Positions 39,963-48,697 are shown, counted from the stretch's first letter. The stretch is DNA of 64,000 bases from JBFELU01 sp041572755 (GCA_041572755.1 JBFFRY010000006.1:34791-98790); one strand, 5' to 3'. Notes: generated by a model not told the origin, from the sequence alone. Translations and numbers: made by a program.

Positions 39963-41674
39963 CGGACTTCATTCGTGTCGCCGGTGCTCAGGTGAATCTG
40001 ACGGTCGGTGATCTCGAGGGGAATACCGAGCGGATCCTGGAGGCCATGGATTGGGCCGAGGAGGTTCAAGCCGACGTGCTGCTGCTGCCGGAGCTGGCCG
40101 TGACCGGGTATCCGCCCGAGGACCTCCTGCTGCGCGGCGGCTTCGTGGCCGCCAACATCGAGGCCTTGCACCGGATCGGGGCGAGAGCGGGGGAGACGGT
40201 GACGGTGGTGGGCTTCGTCGATCGGGCGGCGGGGGCGGGTCCGGCTCGCGACGACGCCGGTCCGGGTCGGCTCCACAACGCCGCCGCTCTGCTGCACCAG
40301 GGTCGGGTGCGAGGGGTGTATCACAAGGGTCTGTTGCCCAACTACGGGGTGTTCGACGAGGACCGCTACTTCGTGACCGGCGCCCGCCCGGCTGAGGTGT
40401 GGGACATCAATCAGGTGGTTGCCGGGGTGTCGATCTGTGAGGACATCTGGGTTGCCGACGGTCCTCCGGCCGCTCAGGCGGCGGCCGGGGCCGACATCCT
40501 GTTCAACATCAACGGGTCGCCGTACCACGTCGGCAAGGGGGGCGAGCGGGAGGCGATGCTGGCACGGCGGGCCGCCGATGCAGGCATCCCGCTCGTCTAC
40601 GTGAACCTGGTCGGCGGTCAGGACGAGCTGGTGTTCGACGGTCAGAGCATGGCTTTCGATGCCACGGGGGCGCTTCTGTATCGGGCCCGGCAGTTCGATG
40701 AGGAGCTGTTCTGGCTGGATGTCCCGCTTGCCGAGGAAGCCCGTACCGAGGTCGAGGCGATCACGGTGAGCCGGGGTGATCTCCTGGAGGGTGACCCCGA
40801 GCCCATGCCGGATCCGTACCCTCCGCTGACTGAGGACGAGGAGGTGTACCGGGCGTTGTGCCTGGGGCTGGGCGACTATGTGCGCAAGAACGGTTTTGAG
40901 GGGGTCATCGTGGGCTTGTCGGGCGGGATCGATTCGGCGCTGGTCGCCGCCGTCGCCGCCGACGCCCTGGGGCCGGATCACGTCTGGGGCGTGACGATGC
41001 CGAGCCGGTATTCCTCGGAGGGTTCGGTGGCCGACTCCCGGGCGTTGGCCGCGAACTTGGGGATCCGTTTCGACGAGTTGCCGATCGAACCGCCGTTCGA
41101 GGGGTTCCTGGCGACTCTGGAGGATTCGTTTGCCGGCACGGAAGAGGGCACTGCGGAGGAGAACCTCCAGGCTCGGATAAGGGGGGCGATGCTCATGGCG
41201 CTCTCCAACAAGTTCGGTCACATGGTGGTGGCCACCGGCAACAAGTCGGAGTTGGCGGTGGGTTACGCCACGCTCTATGGGGACATGGCCGGCGGCTTTG
41301 CGGTGATCAAAGACGTGTTCAAGACCCAGGTGTACCGCCTGGCTCGATGGCGCAATCGCGATGGGGAGGTGATCCCGGCGGCGATCATCGACAAGCCCCC
41401 TTCGGCGGAGCTGCGCCCGGGACAACTCGACACCGATTCCCTGCCCGGCTACGAGACCCTGGACCCGATCCTGGAGCGTTATGTGGAGCGGGATCTCTCG
41501 CCGTCGGCGATCGCCGGTGACGGTTTCGACCGCGAGATCGTGGAGCGGGTGGCGGCGATGGTGGATCGCAACGAGTACAAGCGCCGCCAGGCGGCACCGG
41601 GGGTGCGTATCTCGACCAAGGCGTTGGGCCGGGATCGGCGGTTGCCCATCACCGACCGTTACCAACGCCGCTGA
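39959..41674 (+). CDS. nadE: Glutamine-dependent NAD+ synthetase NadE
   Basis: 571 residues with two domains. The nitrilase-like glutaminase (1-~260) has the Glu-Lys-Cys triad in LLLPELAVTGYP, YHKGLLPNYGVFDE and VSICEDIWV. The synthetase (~290-571) has the PP-loop GLSGGIDSALVAAVAADALG and GNKSELAVGYATLYGDMAGGF. It amidates deamido-NAD with glutamine-derived ammonia. Coupling to trpA by overlap puts NAD and tryptophan genes in one transcript; a metabolic reason is not evident. Confidence 0.95.
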   Translation: MTDFIRVAGAQVNLTVGDLEGNTERILEAMDWAEEVQADVLLLPELAVTGYPPEDLLLRGGFVAANIEALHRIGARAGETVTVVGFVDRAAGAGPARDDAGPGRLHNAAALLHQGRVRGVYHKGLLPNYGVFDEDRYFVTGARPAEVWDINQVVAGVSICEDIWVADGPPAAQAAAGADILFNINGSPYHVGKGGEREAMLARRAADAGIPLVYVNLVGGQDELVFDGQSMAFDATGALLYRARQFDEELFWLDVPLAEEARTEVEAITVSRGDLLEGDPEPMPDPYPPLTEDEEVYRALCLGLGDYVRKNGFEGVIVGLSGGIDSALVAAVAADALGPDHVWGVTMPSRYSSEGSVADSRALAANLGIRFDELPIEPPFEGFLATLEDSFAGTEEGTAEENLQARIRGAMLMALSNKFGHMVVATGNKSELAVGYATLYGDMAGGFAVIKDVFKTQVYRLARWRNRDGEVIPAAIIDKPPSAELRPGQLDTDSLPGYETLDPILERYVERDLSPSAIAGDGFDREIVERVAAMVDRNEYKRRQAAPGVRISTKALGRDRRLPITDRYQRR

Positions 41675-41700
41675 CGCCCAGCAGTCTTACTGACTACCCT
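41671..41700 (+). promoter_or_regulatory. Promoter for the 21-codon ORF at 41726
   Basis: CTGACG (41671-41676), 18 bases, TACCCT (41695-41700). Predicted transcription start near 41707, ahead of an AAGGAAGGG ribosome site. Confidence 0.4.
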
Positions 41701-41725
41701 ACGTGGTGGCTGAGAAGGAAGGGCG

Positions 41726-41791
41726 ATGGGTCGCTTCGTGGTGGTCCTGTTCGTGTTGGTGGCGGTGGTGATCGGTTTCGTTCCCGCCTGA
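41726..41791 (+). CDS. Putative 21-residue single-pass membrane peptide
   Basis: ATG 41726 to TGA 41791 encodes MGRFVVVLFVLVAVVIGFVPA, essentially one hydrophobic helix. It is preceded by AAGGAAGGG at ideal spacing and a plausible promoter, the best ribosome site in this stretch. Size alone makes the call uncertain; it could instead be a signal-peptide-like remnant. Confidence 0.35.
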   Translation: MGRFVVVLFVLVAVVIGFVPA

Positions 41792-41864
41792 GAGAGGGCG
41801 AAGTGCGGTCGGGCTCCGGCGTCGCGGTGAGTCCCGCCGGAGCCCCGGTCATGGCGCGCCCGGC

Positions 41865-41870
41865 TAGATT
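41865..41870 (+). promoter_or_regulatory. Leaderless -10 element (TAGATT)
   Basis: TAGATT ends 7 bases before GTG 41878. Confidence 0.5.
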
Positions 41871-41877
41871 GCGGACC

Positions 41878-42258
41878 GTGACCGAGGAGACCGAGGAGCA
41901 ACAGGAGCGGCACCCCGGATACTGGTGGGACCGGTTCTCCGAGCGCGCCCCCTACGGAATCCTGGCGGGATGGTTCGGGGCGATCGCTCTCGTCGCCATG
42001 GCGAGAGTCCGACCCTGGAACGAGTGGGAGTCGTGGCGCCGGTGGTTCTCGGCCGGCCGGCGGGGCTGGGAGCTGCTGATGCCCGGGCTTCTGCTCGCCG
42101 CCGCGATGGCGGCCTTCGTCTGGGCCCAGCCTTTGTGGAAGAGAGACGAGGGCTGGTCCCCCCGGGTTGCCGGTCTGGTGCTGCTCGGTGTTGCCGCCGG
42201 GGCAGCCGGGGCGACGTGGGGCCTGTACACCCTGGGGATCAGGCCCTTCACGCCGTAG
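41878..42258 (+). CDS. Small membrane protein of unknown function, three predicted helices
   Basis: 126 residues from GTG 41878. A hydrophilic N-terminus (TEETEEQQERHPGYWWDRFSER) is followed by three hydrophobic helices (about residues 27-45, 62-82, 95-120). The family is not recognised. The frame is open further upstream, but the leaderless TAGATT box marks this GTG. It converges with the tRNA-Leu gene 42 bases downstream. Confidence 0.6.
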   Translation: MTEETEEQQERHPGYWWDRFSERAPYGILAGWFGAIALVAMARVRPWNEWESWRRWFSAGRRGWELLMPGLLLAAAMAAFVWAQPLWKRDEGWSPRVAGLVLLGVAAGAAGATWGLYTLGIRPFTP

Positions 42259-42300
42259 CCGGGTCGGCCCGGGTTGTGGGTGCGTCGCCGGGTGAGGTCT

Positions 42301-42386
42301 TGGTACCGGGAGGGGGACTCGAACCCCCACGGGCATTCGCCCAACGGATTTTGAGTCCGTCGCGTCTACCATTCCGCCATCCCGGC
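42301..42386 (-). tRNA. tRNA-Leu (anticodon CAA)
   Basis: On the minus strand the transcript begins GCCGGGATGGCGGAATGG and ends CCCGGTACCA. Acceptor stem GCCGGGA/TCCCGGT (G1-U72 wobble), D-arm, anticodon loop CTCAAAA with CAA at 42353-42351, a long variable arm (TGGGCGAATGCCC) typical of type II tRNAs and a T-arm with GGTTCGAGTCC. CCA is encoded (42303-42301). It reads UUG codons. Confidence 0.95.
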
Positions 42387-42414
42387 GCAGCCCCATGGTA
42401 CGCCGCCCGATCTC

Positions 42415-42687
42415 ATGAGCCGGATCACCCAACGCCTGTTTCGCATCAACGACGAGCTCGAGCGGCTCCGTGACGAGGAGCGCCTCACCGTCGAGGAACT
42501 CAACATGCTCGAGCACATCGACGACGACGCCCAACGCGACGCCGCCGTGGGCGGACCGCTGGAGCGCGACGAAGCCAGGGTGACGGCCGGCGACGTGGCC
42601 CGGTTCCGGAAGAACCTGGCCGATCTGGAGCAGAGGCGTGTCCGGCTCGAGGCGAAGCGGGACCGGCTACTGCGGCGCCTCGGGTGA
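42415..42687 (+). CDS. Small coiled-coil protein of unknown function
   Basis: 90 residues, highly charged. Two heptad-rich stretches (ELERLRDEERLTVEELNMLEHI and FRKNLADLEQRRVRLEAKRDRLLRRL) predict an antiparallel coiled coil; no metal or catalytic motif. No clear ribosome site; a weak TACGCC box precedes. Its end lies 31 bases before polA. Related small proteins near polA occur in actinobacteria, but I cannot name a family. Confidence 0.6.
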   Translation: MSRITQRLFRINDELERLRDEERLTVEELNMLEHIDDDAQRDAAVGGPLERDEARVTAGDVARFRKNLADLEQRRVRLEAKRDRLLRRLG

Positions 42688-42704
42688 GTTTCGACGCCGC
42701 TGCC

Positions 42705-42710
42705 TAACAT
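42705..42710 (+). promoter_or_regulatory. Leaderless -10 element (TAACAT) for polA
   Basis: TAACAT ends 8 bases before ATG 42719; no ribosome site. Confidence 0.5.
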
Positions 42711-42718
42711 CGGCCGGG

Positions 42719-45340
42719 ATGCCCAAGCTCGCCCTGCTCGACGGTCACAGCCTCGCCTATCGGGCCTTCTACGCCTTGCCGACGGATCTGGCGACCCCGG
42801 CCGGGCAGGTGACGAATGCCGTCTACGGGTTCACGTCGATGATCATCAAGCTGCTCGACGACGAGGCGCCCGATGCGATGGCGGTGGCCTGGGACACTCC
42901 GGCCGCCACGTTCCGGTCAGAGGAGTACCCCGAGTACAAGGCGAATCGGACGGCGGCCCCCGATCTGTTCCGCAGCCAGGTCCCTTTGATGCACGAAGTG
43001 GCCGACGCTCTTCGCATCAAGCAATACGAGGCGCCCGGCTACGAGGCCGACGACGTGATCGCCACCCTGGCCAAGGCCGCCGCCGCCGATGGTTGGGACG
43101 TCCTCGTGGTCACCGGCGACCGGGACGCCTTCCAGCTCATCGGGGGATCCATCAAGGTGGTCTACACCCGCCGCGGCATCACCGACACGGTGGTGGCCGA
43201 TACCGCCTGGATCGAGGAGCGCTACGGGATCAGCCCCGCCAAGTACCCGGACTATGCCGCCTTGCGAGGGGACAACTCGGACAATCTTCCCGGCGTACCG
43301 GGGGTCGGGGAGAAGACCGCCACCAAGCTGGTGGCCGGGTATGGGAACATCGAAGGGATCTACGAGCACCTTGAAGAGCAGACCCCCCGGCTGCGAGAGA
43401 ACCTCGAGGCGGCCCGGGACCAGGTCCTTCTGAATCGGCGCCTGACGGTCTTGGTCGACGATGCCCCCGTCGCCACCGATATCGACGACCTCCGGCTGGA
43501 GCCCTGGGATCCGGGCGAGGTGAGGGAGGTGTTTGGGGGCCTCGCCTTCCGGTCACTATGGCAGCGCCTCCAGGAACTCGGCGGGGGGGCCGTCGTCGAG
43601 CCCGAGGAGGCCATCGACGTCGAGGTGGAGACGCTGCGGGCCCCCAAGACCACCGCCGACCTTCCGGCGGGGACGCTGGCGGTGGAGCCGGTGTGGGAGG
43701 ACGGCTCCCTGCTGGGGCTGGCGATCGCCGGTGAGGGGGACCGAGCCGTCTTCGTGGCGCTGGAGCAGTTGGGCGCCCTCGAACAAGCACTTGCCGACCC
43801 GGATAGGCCCAAGGCCGGCCACGATTTGAAGCCCCTGGTGCGAGCCCTGCTCGAGGCGGACCTCGATCTGCGGGGGGCCGCATTCGACACCGCCCTGGCC
43901 GGCTACGTGATCAATCCGGCCGAGCGGGCCCCCGATCTGGGTGAGTTGGCCGGCACCGTCCTGGGGATCGAGATCGCCCCGCCGGCCGAGGAGGGGTCGC
44001 AGGAGCAGGGAACACTCGACTTCGGGGGCACCGGCCCCGATCTGGCGGGGGCGGGGAGGCGGGCCGTCGCCGTGGCCCGCCTCATCGAGCCGCTGACGGA
44101 ACAGCTCGAGGCTCGAGAGGGCCGGCGTCTGTACGACGAGGTGGAGATCCCCCTCATCCGGGTGCTGGCCAAGATGGAGGACGCCGGGATAGGCGTCGAT
44201 CGCGACTACCTGGAGGAGCTGGGAGAGAGCCTGCGCGACCGGCTGGGAACCCTGGAGCGGGACATCTACACCGCCGCCGGGGATCCGTTCAACATCAACT
44301 CGACCCTCCAACTGAGAGAGGTGCTGTTCGAGCGTCTCGGTCTGCCGGTGTTGAAGAAGACACCAAAGGGGGCGCCGAGCACCGACGCCTCGGTGCTCCA
44401 GAAGCTGGTCGATGAGCACCCGGTGGTGGAACACCTGCTGCACTACCGCGAGCTCGAGAAACTCCGGTCGACCTACGTCGACGGGCTGCTGCCCTTGATC
44501 GCCGCCGACGGGCGAATCCACTGCGTGTTCAACCAGACGGGAGCGGCCACCGGCCGGATCTCCTCGGAGCGCCCCAACATGCAGAACATCCCGGTTCGCT
44601 CGGAGGAGGGGAGGACCATCCGCCGTGCCTTCGTCGCTTCACCGGGGGCGGTCTTCGTGGTGGCCGACTACAGCCAGATCGAGTTGAGGATCCTGGCTCA
44701 TCTCAGCGAGGATCCCGGTCTCCTCGCGGCTTTCGCCGCGGGGGCCGATGTCCACACTGAGACGGCGGCTCGGGTGTTCGGGGTCGAGCCCGCATCGGTG
44801 GAGCCGGAGATGCGGCGCCGGGCCAAGGTCATCAACTTCGGTCTCCTCTACGGGATGGAGGCCTACGGCCTGGCACAGCGCCTCGAGATCTCCACCGAGG
44901 AGGCGACCGGGCACATGGAGGCCTATTTCGATCAGTTCCCGGCGGTCAAGGACTTCATGGAGGGCATCGTTGCGCAGGCTCGCAACGACGGGTACACCAC
45001 CACGATCCTGGGTCGGCGCCGCTACCTCCCCGAGCTGTCATCGGGCAATTTCAGGATCAGGCAGATGGGGGAGCGAATGGCGCTCAACGCTCCGATCCAG
45101 GGGTCGGCGGCCGACATCATCAAGAAGGCGATGATCGACCTGGACGACGCGCTGGGGGACGACGCCGGAGCGGCGATGCTCCTGCAGGTGCACGACGAGT
45201 TGGTCCTCGAGGCCCCGGAGGAGGAGGCAGAAAGCCTCATCGAGGCGACTCGGGAGGTCATGGAACGCGTTGCCGACCTCAGGGTTCCGCTCCGAGTCGA
45301 CGTCGGCATCGGTCCAACCCTCGGTGACGCCAAGTCCTGA
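42719..45340 (+). CDS. polA: DNA polymerase I PolA (3'-5' exonuclease domain degenerate)
   Basis: 873 residues. The 5'-3' exonuclease/FEN domain (1-~290) has LLDGHSLAYRAFYAL, YEADDVIATLAK, VTGDRDAFQL and GDNSDNLPGVPGVGEKTA. The middle domain lacks the DxE of a working proofreading site (it reads TLAVEPVWEDGSLLGLA). The polymerase domain carries motif A VADYSQIELRILAHLSED, motif B RRRAKVINFGLLYGMEAYGLA and motif C LLQVHDELVLE. It fills gaps in repair, fitting the uvr genes downstream, and removes Okazaki primers. A leaderless TAACAT box selects ATG 42719. Confidence 0.96.
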   Translation: MPKLALLDGHSLAYRAFYALPTDLATPAGQVTNAVYGFTSMIIKLLDDEAPDAMAVAWDTPAATFRSEEYPEYKANRTAAPDLFRSQVPLMHEVADALRIKQYEAPGYEADDVIATLAKAAAADGWDVLVVTGDRDAFQLIGGSIKVVYTRRGITDTVVADTAWIEERYGISPAKYPDYAALRGDNSDNLPGVPGVGEKTATKLVAGYGNIEGIYEHLEEQTPRLRENLEAARDQVLLNRRLTVLVDDAPVATDIDDLRLEPWDPGEVREVFGGLAFRSLWQRLQELGGGAVVEPEEAIDVEVETLRAPKTTADLPAGTLAVEPVWEDGSLLGLAIAGEGDRAVFVALEQLGALEQALADPDRPKAGHDLKPLVRALLEADLDLRGAAFDTALAGYVINPAERAPDLGELAGTVLGIEIAPPAEEGSQEQGTLDFGGTGPDLAGAGRRAVAVARLIEPLTEQLEAREGRRLYDEVEIPLIRVLAKMEDAGIGVDRDYLEELGESLRDRLGTLERDIYTAAGDPFNINSTLQLREVLFERLGLPVLKKTPKGAPSTDASVLQKLVDEHPVVEHLLHYRELEKLRSTYVDGLLPLIAADGRIHCVFNQTGAATGRISSERPNMQNIPVRSEEGRTIRRAFVASPGAVFVVADYSQIELRILAHLSEDPGLLAAFAAGADVHTETAARVFGVEPASVEPEMRRRAKVINFGLLYGMEAYGLAQRLEISTEEATGHMEAYFDQFPAVKDFMEGIVAQARNDGYTTTILGRRRYLPELSSGNFRIRQMGERMALNAPIQGSAADIIKKAMIDLDDALGDDAGAAMLLQVHDELVLEAPEEEAESLIEATREVMERVADLRVPLRVDVGIGPTLGDAKS

Positions 45341-45367
45341 GAGGAGCCTCGACCCGCCACAGCGTGT

Positions 45368-45401
45368 TAGCCTTATGCCGCCCTCGGCGCTCGCCGCCGA
45401 G
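45368..45401 (+). promoter_or_regulatory. Candidate rpsA promoter (TAGCCT) and 5'-leader hairpin
   Basis: TAGCCT at 45368-45373 fits TANNNT; it is followed by the hairpin CTCGGCG, loop CTCGC, CGCCGAG at 45383-45401. The rpsA leader would be about 50 bases with a GAGGAGA ribosome site. The hairpin may be a site for S1 autoregulation, by analogy only. Confidence 0.35.
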
Positions 45402-45430
45402 AATCCCGCTCGAGGAGAATCCGCAAACCC

Positions 45431-46903
45431 ATGACCGAAGAGACGATGAACGCGCTCACCGACGCCGTGGGTGCCCCGACCGACGAGGAAACCACCGAGG
45501 CCACGACCGAGGAGACCACCGAGGCCGCGACCGAGGAGACCACCCACGACGCCACCTCCCCGGAGGAGATCTCCGCGGTCGCGGAAGCGGCCGCCGAAGA
45601 GGCGGCTGCCGGTCCCGACGTCGCCGAGGAGGCTGCCCCCGTGGCCGAGAAGGACCCGCTGGGCGACCTGCCCGCCGATCTCTCCGAGGAGGACTTCGCC
45701 GCGGCCATCGAGAAGACGGTCGTGGAGTTCTCTGAGGGCAGCCTGGTCACCGGCACCGTCGTTCGTGTCGATCCCGATGAGGTTCTCGTCGACATCGGCT
45801 ACAAGTCGGAAGGCGTGGTTCCCTCCGCCGAGCTCTCGATTCGCAACTCGGTGAATCCGTCCGAGATCGTTTCGGTGGGAGACCAGATCGAAGCGCTCGT
45901 GATGCAGATGGAGGACCAGGACGGTCGGCTCATCCTGTCCAAGAAGCGGGCACAGTACGAACGGGCCTGGGGCCGCATCGAGAAGGTCATGCAAGAGGGG
46001 GGAACGGTCAACGGGCAGGTCATCGAGGTCGTCAAGGGCGGCCTCATCGTCGACATCGGCCTTCGCGGCTTCCTGCCGGCCTCGCTGGTCGAGCTCCGGC
46101 GGGTCCGCGACTTGCACCCCTACGTTGGCGAGTCGCTCGAGGCGAAGGTGATCGAGCTGGACAAGAACCGCAACAACGTCGTGCTATCCCGGCGTGCCTT
46201 TCTCGAAGAGGAGCAGGCCGAGCAGCGCCAAGCGTTCCTCGACGGCCTACAGCCCGATGAGATCCGCACCGGGGTGGTGTCGTCGGTCGTCAACTTCGGG
46301 GCCTTCGTGGATCTCGGAGGCATGGACGGGCTGGTCCACGTCTCCGAGCTCTCCTGGCAGCACGTGAGCCACCCGAGCGAGATCGTCTCGGTGGGTGAGG
46401 AGGTCACCGTCAAGGTGCTCGAGGTCGACTACGAGCGGGAACGCATCTCCCTGTCGATCCGTCAGACCCGGGAAGATCCCTGGGAGTCCTTCGCTGATGC
46501 CCATGGTGTCGGTGATGTCGTCGACGGCAGCGTGACCAAGACGGTCCCCTTCGGTGCGTTCGTGTCCGTGACCGACGGCGTCGAGGGCCTGGTTCACGTG
46601 TCGGAGATCGCCGTGCACCACGTTGAGAGCCCCGAGCTGGAGCTGTCGGTGGGTCAGGGCGTCAAGGTGAAGATCACCGAGATCGACGCGGATCGGCGGC
46701 GCATCAGCCTCTCCATCAAGCAGGCCAGCCCCGAGTGGCAGGAGCGGGCTCAGTGGCAGGAGGAACATCAGCGGCGGCCACGCCGGTCGCGGCAGGAGTT
46801 CGAGCGCGAAGAAGAGGTGGCCGAGGACAGCGGGCCACCCGTCACCGCCGATCTCGAGGCGATCCTCCAGGAACTCAAGGAGAAGGGGATCGGCCGCAAG
46901 TAG
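45431..46903 (+). CDS. rpsA: 30S ribosomal protein S1 (RpsA)
   Basis: 490 residues. After an acidic ~85-residue N-terminal extension rich in Thr/Glu/Ala come four S1 OB-fold repeats (about 100-175, 190-260, 275-350, 360-435), e.g. GTVVRVDPDEVLVDIGYKSEGVVPSAELS and GVVSSVVNFGAFVDLGGMDGLVHVSELSW. Four S1 domains is the actinobacterial pattern. The protein helps mRNAs with leaders onto the 30S subunit; leaderless mRNAs, common in this window, generally do not need it. The acidic extension is longer than usual. Confidence 0.95.
   Translation: MTEETMNALTDAVGAPTDEETTEATTEETTEAATEETTHDATSPEEISAVAEAAAEEAAAGPDVAEEAAPVAEKDPLGDLPADLSEEDFAAAIEKTVVEFSEGSLVTGTVVRVDPDEVLVDIGYKSEGVVPSAELSIRNSVNPSEIVSVGDQIEALVMQMEDQDGRLILSKKRAQYERAWGRIEKVMQEGGTVNGQVIEVVKGGLIVDIGLRGFLPASLVELRRVRDLHPYVGESLEAKVIELDKNRNNVVLSRRAFLEEEQAEQRQAFLDGLQPDEIRTGVVSSVVNFGAFVDLGGMDGLVHVSELSWQHVSHPSEIVSVGEEVTVKVLEVDYERERISLSIRQTREDPWESFADAHGVGDVVDGSVTKTVPFGAFVSVTDGVEGLVHVSEIAVHHVESPELELSVGQGVKVKITEIDADRRRISLSIKQASPEWQERAQWQEEHQRRPRRSRQEFEREEEVAEDSGPPVTADLEAILQELKEKGIGRK
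45501..45548 (+). repeat. 24-bp imperfect tandem repeat in the rpsA N-terminal extension
   Basis: Two units starting CCACGACCGAGGAGACCACC (45501) and CCGCGACCGAGGAGACCACC (45525), encoding ATTEETTE/AATEETTH. It probably lengthened the acidic extension by duplication. Confidence 0.7.
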
Positions 46904-47006
46904 CGGCATTCCCCAACCGCACTCCCATCTCAAGAAGGCCCCGATTCCGGCCGAAGGACTAGTCACAAGTCCGTGCGACCGACGGGCCGCGCACACAGAG
47001 GTGGAG

Positions 47007-48689
47007 ATGTCCGGAACTGGACCGCTCATACTGCTCATTGAGCCGCAACTCGATTTCGTCGATCGAGCGCGGTCGTTGTTGAACGGCGCTCGGACGGTCT
47101 CCGCATGGTCGATGGCCGAAGGCGTCGAGATCGCCGAGGGAGGCCGGGTCGATCTCGCAATCCTGGGGCCGTCGTTCGGGAACGAGGCGGGAGTGAACTC
47201 TGCCGGCGCGCTCCTCAACGCCGATCCGAGCATGTCGGTGGTGCTCGTGGCCCACGTGCTGACCAACCGCGTCCTGAAAGCTGCGCTCCGGATGGGCTTC
47301 CAGGACGTGGTGGAGGCTCCTCTGACGCCGCCCAAGATCCAGGCGATGATCGAGGGCCATCGGACCGAAAAGGTCCTGGCGGTCGTCTTCACCGAGCCGA
47401 CGCCGTCGTTCCAGGGGGCGACACCGACCACGGGAACGGCCGGCGACGGGAGCGTGCTCACCCTGGGATTCAGCGGGGGCGACGATGGGTCGCTGATCAC
47501 TCACCACCAGCCGATTCCCGCCGACACCCCCACGACGGTGATCTTGAGCGGACCAGCGTTCGAGAGCACCACCGTCACCGGGACCGAGGCGGCTCCCCAG
47601 GATGCTCCGGTGGCGACGTTCCCTACCCCCGAGCCCCCCATCCGGCCTGAGACGCCGGTCCCGGAGCCCCAGCCGACGGTTCCCCAGGCACCGGAGCCCC
47701 AGCCGACGGTTCCCCAGGCGCCGGCGCCCCCGCCGACGCCGCCGCCGATGGCGGCGCTCCCCGAGGCGACCGCCACTCCACCCCTTCCGTCTCCGCCGCC
47801 GGATCTGCCCTCTGGAAGTGGGGTCGTGCCACCTCCGGGGATGCCCCCGGCACCCCAGCGGGACCTGCTGGCGGAGATCGACGGGCCCGACGACGAGCCG
47901 CCCACGGAGGTGGTGGGCTTCCGGCGTCCGTCGCGCCCGGCGGTTCGAGGCCGTTCGGTTGGAAGCGGCACCGTGATCACCGTCATGGCGGGCAAGGGTG
48001 GGTCGGGCAAGACCGTGGCGGCAACCAATCTGGCGATGTCGCTGACCGATGCCCTCGGTGAAGACCGGGTGGTCGTCCTCGATGCCGATCTGCAGTTTGG
48101 CGACGTCGCCCTGCTGCTGCAGCTCGACCCGTCACGCACCATCGTGAACGCGTCTGAGGCCATCGACGATCTCACCGAACCCCGCCTCGACGGCCTGTTG
48201 TTGCGACACGAAAGTGGTCTCCGCGTGCTTGCGGCCCCGCTGGCACCCTCCTCGTCGGAGAAGGTCACACCCAAGACCGTGGTGCGACTCATGGACATGC
48301 TCCAGGGCATGTATGAATTCGTGATCGTCGATACCGCCCCGATCTTCGATGATGCGCTGATGACGATCCTCGAGCACTCCGACGAGGTGGTGCTGGTCGT
48401 CGACATGGACCTTCCCAGCGTCAAGAACGCCAAGATCGCCCTCGACACGCTGCGAGCCTCCGGATACCCGATGGGGCGGGTCCACCTGCTCGTCAACCGG
48501 GTCAACTCGAAGGCTCGCCTGGATCTCGTCGAACTGGAGCGGGCGCTGGGAATGGAAGTTGCCGCATCGGTGCCCTCCGACCGCCTGGTGCCCCAGTCGG
48601 TGAACGAGGGTGTTCCCGCCGTCGCCATGAGCCCCCGATCGAAAGTCGCCAAGGCCTTCGAGGCGCTGGCGGATCTGTTCCTGCCCTGA
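47007..48689 (+). CDS. TadZ/CpaE-like MinD-family ATPase with receiver-like N-terminus
   Basis: About 560 residues. Residues 1-125 form a receiver-like fold (ILLIEPQLDFVDRARSLL..., LAILGP, MGFQDVVEAPL) without clear phospho-acceptor pairing. Residues ~130-310 are a disordered Pro/Thr/Gln-rich linker with a repeated 10-residue unit. The C-terminal MinD-like ATPase has deviant Walker A VMAGKGGSGKTVAATNLA, VLDADLQFGDVALLL and VIVDTAPIFDD. CpaE/TadZ proteins position Tad pili at the cell pole or membrane. No other tad gene is present. ATG 47007 follows GAGGTGG; GTG 47001 is possible. Confidence 0.85.
   Translation: MSGTGPLILLIEPQLDFVDRARSLLNGARTVSAWSMAEGVEIAEGGRVDLAILGPSFGNEAGVNSAGALLNADPSMSVVLVAHVLTNRVLKAALRMGFQDVVEAPLTPPKIQAMIEGHRTEKVLAVVFTEPTPSFQGATPTTGTAGDGSVLTLGFSGGDDGSLITHHQPIPADTPTTVILSGPAFESTTVTGTEAAPQDAPVATFPTPEPPIRPETPVPEPQPTVPQAPEPQPTVPQAPAPPPTPPPMAALPEATATPPLPSPPPDLPSGSGVVPPPGMPPAPQRDLLAEIDGPDDEPPTEVVGFRRPSRPAVRGRSVGSGTVITVMAGKGGSGKTVAATNLAMSLTDALGEDRVVVLDADLQFGDVALLLQLDPSRTIVNASEAIDDLTEPRLDGLLLRHESGLRVLAAPLAPSSSEKVTPKTVVRLMDMLQGMYEFVIVDTAPIFDDALMTILEHSDEVVLVVDMDLPSVKNAKIALDTLRASGYPMGRVHLLVNRVNSKARLDLVELERALGMEVAASVPSDRLVPQSVNEGVPAVAMSPRSKVAKAFEALADLFLP
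47661..47720 (+). repeat. 30-bp tandem repeat, two units, in the TadZ-like linker
   Basis: Units at 47661 and 47691 begin CCGGAGCCCCAGCCGACGGT and differ only at their last base (A/G). They encode PEPQPTVPQA twice; a third degenerate start follows. Confidence 0.9.
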
Positions 48690-48697
48690 TTCCTCGG

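Noticed and set aside
42386..42414. Leaderless promoter for the 90-residue coiled-coil gene
   Set aside because: The only candidate is TACGCC, which lacks the final T; not reported as a feature.
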